Below, piece after piece: positions 30,331 through 37,754 of a DNA stretch of 64,000 nucleotides. This DNA is from Gammaproteobacteria bacterium. GTDB lineage: Bacteria; Pseudomonadota; Gammaproteobacteria; Steroidobacterales; GCA-2729495. The DNA is taken from positions 1,724,992 to 1,788,991 of the forward strand of contig CP054183.1 of the NCBI GenBank assembly GCA_015709695.1, written 5' to 3'. The notes below the pieces were generated by a model. That model worked only from the letters and a program-made list of their open reading frames with translations, did not search any database and was not told where the DNA came from. The translations under genes and the position numbers were made by a program. Position 1 is the stretch's first letter, and the number at the start of each line of letters is the position of its first letter.

Positions 30331-31545
30331 TCAGAACCAGAGCGAGAAGAACAGCTGCAGCACGCCGGCGGAGAAGCTGTACAGTGGCTCGCTGCCCGGG
30401 GTGGCGCCGCTGCCGCGGATGTCGCGGAAATCGTCGTAGCTGTACATGAAGTGGTCGTAGACCAGGTTCACCGACCCCTTGTCCAGCATCCGGGTGAAGT
30501 GGATCGGCACCTCGTAGCCCACCGCGAAGCGCAGTGCCTGGCTGCCGAAAGTGCTGAGCTCCTTGTCCCGCGCCAGGAAGTTCTGCGCGTCGGCGTAGGG
30601 AAACAGGTCGCTGTAGAAGTCCGCAGCCTCCTGCGTGTAGTAGCGGTAGCCGACATCGAAGGTCCAGCGCCGCCAGGGGTGGGTGTAGCCCACTTCGTAG
30701 GTGGAGGCACCGATGCCCCAGCTGTCGTCGTAGTAGCGGTATCCGGCCGACACCGCCGCGCGGTAGGGCAGGAAGTAGCGCAGGCGCAGCGCGACAGCGT
30801 TGCTGTCGCGCGTCCGGGGGTAGACCTCGTCCTGGTAGCTGTAGCCGGTGGCGCTGCTGCCGTCGGCGTAGCGCACGCGCCGGTAGGGGTTGTTGAGGAA
30901 GCCCTCGTCCGCCACCGACTCGTAGTCGATGCTGGCGATCAGGTTGCGGGTGAGGATCTGCGAGAGGCCGAGGCGGTAGCGCCAGTGGTCGGCGGGCTGG
31001 CTGAAGTCCGAGTCGCGCTTGCCGACGTCGTCGGCGCCGCGCCCGTAGCCCATGGAGACGGTGGTGAGGCCGCCGAAGACTTCCTGGCTGAGGCCGAGGT
31101 TCCAGGTGGTGGCCTGGTAGTCGCTTTCATCGCTGCGGGTCCAGGCGGCGCTCAGGGTGGTGTCGCCGCGCAGGTAGTCCATGCCGAGTGTCGTTTCCTT
31201 GCGCTCCTCGCTGTAGGGGCTGGCCTGGGTGACGACATCGATGGAGGCGCTGCTGACGGTGTCGACGTAGTAGTTGGCGTTGAAGGAGAGGTCCTGGCCG
31301 GCGCTCTTGCGGACCAGGATGGAGGGGCCGTCGATCTGCACGCCGCCGCCGTCGTAGTAGTGGTAGAGGACGTCGGCGCGGTCCTCGGGGAGGACGCCTG
31401 CGCGGACACCGAGGCTCGCGCAGAGGAGGATGGCGAGCGCAGCGGCGGGCCTTGCGGCCGCAGCCCTCCGCAGCCGCTCCCCGATACTCGCCTGGTTCGG
31501 AGGGCAGCGGCCTCCGGCCCGTTCCACGTCGAGGTTCCTTTCCAT
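30331..31545 (-). CDS. DUF3570 outer-membrane beta-barrel protein
   Basis: A 404-aa protein with a signal region (AAALAILLCASLGVRA), then VLPEDRADVLYHYYDGGGVQ and a long series of amphipathic strands (FSAGVLQLFFSLWF at the end, terminal Phe). DUF3570 proteins regularly occur next to DUF4266, ApbE and TlpA genes. A periplasmic/outer-membrane redox context has been suggested for such clusters, but their function is unknown. The DUF4266 stop lies 10 bp before it. Confidence 0.82.
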   Translation of the reverse strand: MERNLDVERAGGRCPPNQASIGERLRRAAAARPAAALAILLCASLGVRAGVLPEDRADVLYHYYDGGGVQIDGPSILVRKSAGQDLSFNANYYVDTVSSASIDVVTQASPYSEERKETTLGMDYLRGDTTLSAAWTRSDESDYQATTWNLGLSQEVFGGLTTVSMGYGRGADDVGKRDSDFSQPADHWRYRLGLSQILTRNLIASIDYESVADEGFLNNPYRRVRYADGSSATGYSYQDEVYPRTRDSNAVALRLRYFLPYRAAVSAGYRYYDDSWGIGASTYEVGYTHPWRRWTFDVGYRYYTQEAADFYSDLFPYADAQNFLARDKELSTFGSQALRFAVGYEVPIHFTRMLDKGSVNLVYDHFMYSYDDFRDIRGSGATPGSEPLYSFSAGVLQLFFSLWF

Positions 31546-31555
31546 ATCGCTCTTC

Positions 31556-31777
31556 CTAGTTGCAGCCGCAGCCGCCGCCGCTGCTGCCGGTGGCGCCGCG
31601 GGCGGCTTCGCGCGCCTCGAGCACGTGGTGCGTGTAGGCGGCGGAGACGGGGTTGCGGTCCCAGCTCATGATGGGATCGGCGAGGCGGTCACGCTCGTAG
31701 GGCTTGACCCAGGGCTGGATGCCACAGCCGGTTGCGGCCATGGCGAGCAGGGCGAGGACGAGGACGCGCGGTGTCAT
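31556..31777 (-). CDS. DUF4266 small lipoprotein with Gly/Cys tail
   Basis: A 73-aa lipoprotein, [19 protein letters not shown] with lipidated Cys18. The body has WVKPYERDRLADPIMSWDRN and HHVLEAREAARGATG. The tail ends SSGGGCGCN with two cysteines. The conserved C-terminal GGGCGCN is diagnostic for DUF4266 and may bind metal or form a redox pair. Start overlaps the TlpA stop by 4 nt. Too short for enzymatic function on its own. Confidence 0.85.
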   Translation of the reverse strand: MTPRVLVLALLAMAATGCGIQPWVKPYERDRLADPIMSWDRNPVSAAYTHHVLEAREAARGATGSSGGGCGCN

Positions 31778-32289
31778 GACTTCTCCCGGATGAGGCTGCG
31801 GACCTGGTCCTGGTACTGGTCCTCGGTGCCGGGCGTGTAGCCGTAGTGGATGAAGCGGACCTGACCCTTGCGGTCGATGATGACGGTGCTGGGCATGGCG
31901 GTGACCTGATAGAGCTTGCTGACGTGGTTGTCGCGGTCGAAGAGGACGGGGAAGGTCACCGGCGTGTCCTTGAGCCAGCGGTCGGCGCCGGCGCTGTCTT
32001 CCTCGACGTTGACGGCGAGCAGCGTGAAGCCGAGGCCCCTGTAGCGCTGGTAGATCTGCTCGAGCAGCGGCATCTCCTTGCGGCAGGGGCCGCACCAGGT
32101 AGCCCAGAAGTTCACCAGCACGACCTGGCCCCTGAGGCTGGCGAGGGAAACATCGCCACCGGCACGGGCCGGCAGGCTGAAGTCGGGCGCCGGCGCGGTG
32201 GCGGGCGCGGCGGGCGCCGCCAGCGGCAGCACCAGCAGCAGCGCGGCGAGCGCGGCGGGCATGGCGGTTGCGCGTGTCATCGATTGCAT
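31774..32289 (-). CDS. TlpA-family thioredoxin, periplasmic
   Basis: A 171-aa protein with a signal peptide ([17 protein letters not shown]) and a TlpA fold: [15 protein letters not shown] with active Cys66/Cys69, the VPS-type cis-proline site [12 protein letters not shown], and [20 protein letters not shown]. It acts as a thiol-disulfide reductant, probably for DUF4266 cysteines or the CXXCH heme ligands of the neighbouring cytochromes (inference). Confidence 0.9.
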   Translation of the reverse strand: MQSMTRATAMPAALAALLLVLPLAAPAAPATAPAPDFSLPARAGGDVSLASLRGQVVLVNFWATWCGPCRKEMPLLEQIYQRYRGLGFTLLAVNVEEDSAGADRWLKDTPVTFPVLFDRDNHVSKLYQVTAMPSTVIIDRKGQVRFIHYGYTPGTEDQYQDQVRSLIREKS

Positions 32290-32303
32290 ATCTGCCCTCC
32301 TCC

Positions 32304-32978
32304 TCAGAAGAACACCGTGGCGCCCAGGGTGAACTCGATGTTGTGCGTGGACTTGTCCTCGCCGGTGATGTCGATGTCGAACATGTGGTCGCGGACGGTG
32401 AAATGCAGCGCCAGCCAGTCGAGGGCCAGCACCCGGTAGCCGGCACCGTAGGTGAAGGTGAAGTAGTCGTCGCCGGCGAAGCGGGTGTTGCCGGCGCCGA
32501 CCAGCAGGTAGAGCGCGCTGTTGAAGGCGTGGTTGCGGCCGATGAACACCTCGCCCGGGAGCAGGTTGTAGCCGAGCGAAACGTCGTAGTACTGGAACTG
32601 GCGCTCGTCGTCGGTGAGCAGGGGCGCGCTGCTGCCGGAGAGGATCTCGTAGCTGGTCTTGCCGGCATCGCTCGTGCCCCAGGTGGCTTCGGCGAACAGT
32701 CCCTCGGTGATGTGGTAGGCCAGCCGCGCCCCGTACACGGTGTTGCTGCCGAAGTCCTCGACGCTGAGGAAGCCGACATAGCCACCGAGCTCGAAGTCCT
32801 CGGTGTCGACCCTGGGACGGCTGACATCACGGCGCTCGACCTGCGGGTCGATCACCGGGCGCGCCTGGTCGGCCTCGGCCTCGCGGTCCAGCGAGCGGCT
32901 GGCGCAGCCGCCGGCAGCCGCCGCGGCGATGCCCAGCAGCGCGGCCCTCAGAAGAAAAACGCGAATCCTGCTTTCCAT
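32304..32978 (-). CDS. Outer-membrane beta-barrel lipoprotein-like protein
   Basis: A 224-aa protein with lipobox-like AAAAGGCAS and a beta-barrel domain of the outer membrane beta-barrel type: [20 protein letters not shown], then [39 protein letters not shown] and a terminal FTLGATVFF. Overlaps the upstream SH3 gene by 31 nt. Its family often accompanies a thioredoxin and an SH3 protein in the same order in gammaproteobacteria. Confidence 0.75.
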   Translation of the reverse strand: MESRIRVFLLRAALLGIAAAAAGGCASRSLDREAEADQARPVIDPQVERRDVSRPRVDTEDFELGGYVGFLSVEDFGSNTVYGARLAYHITEGLFAEATWGTSDAGKTSYEILSGSSAPLLTDDERQFQYYDVSLGYNLLPGEVFIGRNHAFNSALYLLVGAGNTRFAGDDYFTFTYGAGYRVLALDWLALHFTVRDHMFDIDITGEDKSTHNIEFTLGATVFF

Positions 32979-33688
32979 TCTTCCACTTCCTCGTTGTCGT
33001 CGCGGCTGGTGAAGACGATGTCGCCCGTGTACTCGGCGCGGAACATGAAGCGCCTGGTCAGGTAGGCGCGCAGGCCCAGCCCGGCCTGGCCGTACTGGTC
33101 GGTGCGGTCCTCCGTGCTCACCAGGCTGGCGCGCGGGCTGATGCTGAGCACGCCGGTGCCGAGCAGCAGGTAGGGAGAGATCCGCCAGTCGGGGAACGGC
33201 GTGTGCACCAGCCGCAGCCCGGCCATCCAGCCATCGGAGTATTCGCCGCTCAGCTGGGCGGCCAGCAGCTCCACCGAGAGGTTGGCCGACATGCGCCAGG
33301 CACCGGTCAGGGAGATGGAGCTGGCGCCGTCGAAATCCCCGAGGCTGAGGGAGGTCTCCCAGCGGCGGCTGGCGAAGTCGTCCCAGCCCGGGTCGGTGAT
33401 GACCAGCGGCTCTCCGCTCTCCCGGAGGGTCTGCGCCAGCTGCTCGTCACGCACCCAGCCGGTGACGCCGCGGTCGGTGCGCACCTTGAACCAGTCGGTG
33501 CGCCGCTTCAGCACCTCGATCTTCGAGCCGCGATCAGCCACGTGGAATACCGGGTAGCCGCGCCCCGGCCCGGTGTGCATCTCCAGGTAGGGCTCCGCCA
33601 CCACCACCTCGAGGGTCGCGGGCTTTGCATAAGCGGGTGCCACCAGGACAAGCGCGGCCAGCAGGGCGATGAGGATCCTGGTTGGCAT
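32948..33688 (-). CDS. SH3-domain outer-membrane beta-barrel protein
   Basis: A 246-aa protein with a signal peptide (MPTRILIALLAALVLVAPAYA), a bacterial SH3 domain (about 30-85: YLEMHTGPGRGYPVFHVADR, then GVTGWVRDEQL) and a C-terminal barrel (WETSLSLGDFDGASSISL, terminal FAFFF). SH3 domains of this type bind peptidoglycan or other envelope partners. It sits 6 bp before the start of the beta-barrel region of the operon, downstream of the heme lipoprotein gene. Confidence 0.78.
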   Translation of the reverse strand: MPTRILIALLAALVLVAPAYAKPATLEVVVAEPYLEMHTGPGRGYPVFHVADRGSKIEVLKRRTDWFKVRTDRGVTGWVRDEQLAQTLRESGEPLVITDPGWDDFASRRWETSLSLGDFDGASSISLTGAWRMSANLSVELLAAQLSGEYSDGWMAGLRLVHTPFPDWRISPYLLLGTGVLSISPRASLVSTEDRTDQYGQAGLGLRAYLTRRFMFRAEYTGDIVFTSRDDNEEVEEWKAGFAFFF

Positions 33689-33694
33689 GCAGCC

Positions 33695-36280
33695 TCAGTT
33701 CAGCGGAGCGTCGAAGGGGTTGTTGTAGTACTGGCCGCCGAGGTCCACCCACTCGGCCAGCAGCTTGAGTTCGGCTCCACTGAGCCAGCCGGCGTGACTG
33801 CCGCCGGCGAGGAAGCGGTTGAAGAACCCGGGCGACTGCAGCGATCCCGCCGTCGACATCACCGCGCTCACCGGCACCGGCGCGAAGATCGGATCGCCGG
33901 TGTCGGGGTCGACGCCGACCTGCACCAGCACGTCCTGCAGCGCGCCGCCGTTGAGCTCCTGCTCGTTGTCGCCGAAGAACAGCTCCACGTAGGACTTGAA
34001 GAACTCCGGGCGCAGATCGGAGGCACCGGCCGAGAGGTCGAGCTGACCCGCAGGCACCTGCGCCGCGCCATTGCCATCCACCACGTTGTGGCAGCTGGTG
34101 CAGCTGTGGTCGGCCACCACCACGTTGTTGCCGTCGACGACCTGGCGGTTCACCGACCACAGCGGGTGGATGTGGGTCTCGTAGTTGATGGTGATGCGGC
34201 ACTGGGGCGTCCACGCGGCGAGGCAGGCGGCGCTGGCGGGCGCGGGCGTGGAGAGATCCGCGTAGCGCCAGGCGAAACTGGCGTCGGGGGCGCGGCCCGA
34301 AGCCACGGCGTCGGTCCAGACATCGTCGAAGCGCAGGTCCACGCCGGGCGTGATGGCCGCGCAGTCGGTGGCGCAGGAGATGCGCGCACGGGCATCGGCC
34401 ATGGTCTCGCCGCTGTCGGCGAACAGCGCCGGGTTCGCATGCGGGAATGGCTGCCCGTCGAGTGCCGCCCCCGGCCAGGCGCTGTCGAACAGGCCGTCGC
34501 GACCATGGGAGAGCTGCGAGGAAGGATTGTGGCAGCCATTGCAGCTGCGCACCTCGCCGGCGCGCAGCTGCAGCCAGTTCTGGTGGCGCGCGCTGATGCG
34601 TCGCCCCTGGGCGTCGAGCACGCTCAGCGCCACCGGCACGTTGGCCGGCACCTTGACCACCACCGAGCCGTCGGGCTCCACCATGGTGTAGCCGAGGATC
34701 TCGCGCATGCCCTGCCCGGCCGAGGCGCCGAAGGCGGAGTTGTCGAAGTCGCGCACCGTGCGGTCCGGGATGGCCACCGCCTTCTCCAGGCGCAGGAAGC
34801 GTGCCGGGCGCTGGTCCGCGGTGGTCAGGGACGGATCGGCGGTGGTGGCGATGTCGCGCGAAGCCGTGCCGTCGATGTCGTAGACGCTGCGGATGCGGAT
34901 CAGGCCCACGCCCTCCGCCAGCAGCTCGGGATCGAGCTCGCCGGTGCTTTCCTTGTCGAAGATCACCGGCGGCAGCGGCTGTGATTCGAAGGCCACCACG
35001 TCACTGACCATGACGCCCTCCACGGGCGCGACCACCGGCAGCTGCGTGCTGTCGCGCGGGTCGTAGACCCAGATGCCGTAGACCGGCGGCGCCGCCTGGA
35101 CTCCGGCAACGGCCAGTCGCTCCGGCGTGCAGGGCATCGGCCGTCCGGCATCGAGAACCCGGCACTGGCTCCAGCTGACGAGCAGCCGGCCGGTGCCGTC
35201 GTGGAGCGGATACGCAGCAGCGTAGGCGCCGCGCGGGGAGATGCTGCCGTCGGTCAGCGCATCGTTCACGGTGGCGGCCGCCTGTGCCGGACCGGTGAGG
35301 ATGCCGATGTCGGCGGCCAGCGGCTGCGTGTTGTCGACGTAGCGCGCGGTGTCGATGGCCACCAGGTTGCCGCCCTGGCTCGGCGCGCTGAACGGACGCA
35401 GGATGGTCAGCAGGCGGCCATCGGCCATCTCGCGTGGCTGCAGGAACTGCACCGTGGCGCCGCCGGTGCCGGTGGCGTGGCTGTTGGCGCCGTAGAGGAG
35501 CTGCAGGCCGGTGCCGTCGGGATTCATCCTGTAGAGCGACATCTCGCCGACGCTGCCGGCATTGTCCCAGCGGGTGAAGGCCACTTCGCCGGTGGACAGC
35601 ACCGTCGGGTCGAGATCATGACTCTGGTTGAAGGAGACCTGGTGGATGTTGCCGCCATCGGCATCCATCACGTGCAGCACGAACGCGGGCTCGCGACGGT
35701 CCTCCTCGAGGCCGGCATACTGCGGCTTGCCCTCGTCCACCAGCACCGCGCCGGTCTGGCGCTGGCGCGTGGAGGAGAAGAGGATGCGGCCGTCGGGCAG
35801 GTAATGCGGCGCCACATCGTGGCCCGCCGCGGCGATGACATCAGAGTCGATGACCCGGCGCAGCACGTCGCGCACACGGTCGTACTCCCAGATGCCCCAC
35901 TTCGGCTGGTCCTCGTCGTCGGCATCCGGATCGATGGGCCCGCACATGGCGAAGATCACCCGCTCGCCGTCCCACGAGGTTTCAAGATCGCGGATGTCGT
36001 ACCGGCCCTGGGTGAGGCTGCCGGTGACATTGCGCGCCGCCGCGGAGGGCGCGGCGCGCTCGCGCACCCAGAGATCGGCACCCGGATGAAAGGTACGCAG
36101 CCGGCGCGCATCGGCGGCGACGAGCTGGCCCTGTCCGTTGGCGGGAAGTGGCCGCACCACATAGGCGATGGCGACGTCCGGCACCACGGGGTCGGGCCCC
36201 TGCCCGCTGCCGACGCCGACGCCACCGCCACCGCAGGCGCCGAGCATGGCGCCCGCCCACAGCAGGAGAGCCGTCTTCAT
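33695..36280 (-). CDS. Heme lipoprotein with PD40 propeller and HZS-alpha-like middle domain
   Basis: An 861-aa lipoprotein (lipobox MLGACGGGG). Residues about 90-330 form TolB/PD40-type propeller repeats (YDIRDLETSWDGERVIFAMC, LPDGRILFSSTR). The middle carries ARHQNWLQLRAGEVRSCNGC H with heme motif CNGCH (580-584), reminiscent of hydrazine-synthase-alpha middle domains. A second heme motif CTSCH is at 727-731. Further cysteines (SCATDC) could form disulfides. It is the first gene of the leftward block. The MKTALLLWAGAMLGAC start at 36280 replaces a longer frame. Probably a surface-exposed or periplasmic c-type redox protein. Confidence 0.78.
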   Translation of the reverse strand: MKTALLLWAGAMLGACGGGGVGVGSGQGPDPVVPDVAIAYVVRPLPANGQGQLVAADARRLRTFHPGADLWVRERAAPSAAARNVTGSLTQGRYDIRDLETSWDGERVIFAMCGPIDPDADDEDQPKWGIWEYDRVRDVLRRVIDSDVIAAAGHDVAPHYLPDGRILFSSTRQRQTGAVLVDEGKPQYAGLEEDRREPAFVLHVMDADGGNIHQVSFNQSHDLDPTVLSTGEVAFTRWDNAGSVGEMSLYRMNPDGTGLQLLYGANSHATGTGGATVQFLQPREMADGRLLTILRPFSAPSQGGNLVAIDTARYVDNTQPLAADIGILTGPAQAAATVNDALTDGSISPRGAYAAAYPLHDGTGRLLVSWSQCRVLDAGRPMPCTPERLAVAGVQAAPPVYGIWVYDPRDSTQLPVVAPVEGVMVSDVVAFESQPLPPVIFDKESTGELDPELLAEGVGLIRIRSVYDIDGTASRDIATTADPSLTTADQRPARFLRLEKAVAIPDRTVRDFDNSAFGASAGQGMREILGYTMVEPDGSVVVKVPANVPVALSVLDAQGRRISARHQNWLQLRAGEVRSCNGCHNPSSQLSHGRDGLFDSAWPGAALDGQPFPHANPALFADSGETMADARARISCATDCAAITPGVDLRFDDVWTDAVASGRAPDASFAWRYADLSTPAPASAACLAAWTPQCRITINYETHIHPLWSVNRQVVDGNNVVVADHSCTSCHNVVDGNGAAQVPAGQLDLSAGASDLRPEFFKSYVELFFGDNEQELNGGALQDVLVQVGVDPDTGDPIFAPVPVSAVMSTAGSLQSPGFFNRFLAGGSHAGWLSGAELKLLAEWVDLGGQYYNNPFDAPLN

Positions 36281-36573
36281 CCAGTCAATACGCACGCATT
36301 CGCCCCGCAGCCGGTACGCCATGGCACACACCCGCATTAATCCAACACCCGCGGAAAGTCTGAGCCCGCGCGGCGCGGACAGACGCAGCGGAGCTAACGT
36401 AATGCATGGCGAAATGAGCGGACTGTTAAGGCGATCACAGAAGGGGATGGTCACCGGGGGCCTACACTTCCCCGCAGCGCGCAATGCGCTGTTGTGTGCG
36501 GACGGGTGCTATGAACGGCGGGTGTACGCGGAAGCCCTCGCGGGCTTCGCTTGGGACATGCATCACGGACCCC

Positions 36574-37752
36574 GTGGCCGGCGGCCGCGGGCGGCTTGCT
36601 GCGCGCGGCCTGGTGCTGGGCCTGCTGCTGGTGCTGGCCAGCGGCAGCGCGCTGGCAGGCGCGCGCGAACAGGCCAAGCGCATCCATGACCGCTTGTCGG
36701 GGGTACCGCCCACGGCGGCGACCCTGGATGCGATGGCGGCCGACATCTCCGGCGGCAATGCCATGGCCGCGGCCTTCACGGCCATGGAGTCGCCGTCGTT
36801 CTACAACGTCACGCTGAAGAACTTCGCCGCGCCCTGGACCAACAAGGCGCAGTCGGTGTTCGTGCCGCTGAACGATTACACCGCCACCATCGTCGGCATG
36901 GTGCGCGACGACGTGCCATTCAACACCGTGCTGTCGGCCAACATCCTCTACGTCGGCGGCCCCGGGCTGGGGCTGCCGGCCTACTCCATGACCAGCAATG
37001 CGCACTACCAGGCCATGGACGACCAGGGTGCGGACCTCAAGACCGGCCTGGTGCAGACCACGCAGACGGCCGTCACCGACCTGCCGGCCGCGGCGATCGC
37101 CGGCGTGCTCAGCACCCGCGCCGCCTCCGAGGCGTTCTTCATCGCGGGCACCAACCGCGCCATGTTCCGTTTCACGGTACTCAACCACCTGTGCAAGGAC
37201 CTCGAAGAGCTCAAGGATCCCTCGCTGCCGGTGGATCGCATACCACAGGACGTCTCGCGCTCACCCGGCGGTGACAGCCGCGTGTACCTCAATGCCTGCG
37301 CAGGCTGCCACACCGGGCTGGACCCGATGACGCAGGCCTTCGCCTACTACAACTGGGACCAGGTCGCCGGGCGGCTGGTGTACACGCCCGGCCAGGTGCA
37401 GCCGAAGTTCCTCATCAACGCCGACAACTTCAAGACCGGCTACGTCACCCAGGACGACCACTGGGTCAACTACTGGCGTCGCGGGCAGAACCGCGTGCTG
37501 GGCTGGGCAGCCAGCGGCAGCGGCAGCAGCGGTTCGGGCCAGGGCGCGGCCTCGCTCGGCGCGGAGCTGGCCAACAGCGATGCCTTCGCACGCTGCCAGG
37601 TACAGAAGGTGTTCCGCAACGTCTGCCTGCGCGACCCGGCGAACGGCGCCGACCGCGGGCAGGTCGACACCATGGTCAGCTCCCTCAGGGCCAACGGCTT
37701 CAAGCTCAAGCGCACGTTCGCCGAGGCGGCCGTGTACTGCAAGGGGGACTGA
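36574..37752 (+). CDS. Exported mono-heme cytochrome c-like protein
   Basis: About 392 aa from GTG 36574, chosen because a signal peptide then begins at once (MAGGRGRLAARGLVLGLLLV, cleavage near ALAG). An upstream ATG at 36511 is possible. The protein has one CXXCH motif, CAGCH (242-246, YLNACAGCHTGLDPMTQAFA), and FRNVCLRDPANG near the end. The N-terminal half has FTAMESPSFYNVTLKNFAAP. It resembles DUF1592/DUF1585-like planctomycete-type cytochromes only in outline. Divergent from the heme lipoprotein and followed 2 bp later by the LamG lipoprotein. Confidence 0.7.
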   Translation: MAGGRGRLAARGLVLGLLLVLASGSALAGAREQAKRIHDRLSGVPPTAATLDAMAADISGGNAMAAAFTAMESPSFYNVTLKNFAAPWTNKAQSVFVPLNDYTATIVGMVRDDVPFNTVLSANILYVGGPGLGLPAYSMTSNAHYQAMDDQGADLKTGLVQTTQTAVTDLPAAAIAGVLSTRAASEAFFIAGTNRAMFRFTVLNHLCKDLEELKDPSLPVDRIPQDVSRSPGGDSRVYLNACAGCHTGLDPMTQAFAYYNWDQVAGRLVYTPGQVQPKFLINADNFKTGYVTQDDHWVNYWRRGQNRVLGWAASGSGSSGSGQGAASLGAELANSDAFARCQVQKVFRNVCLRDPANGADRGQVDTMVSSLRANGFKLKRTFAEAAVYCKGD

Positions 37753-37754
37753 GC

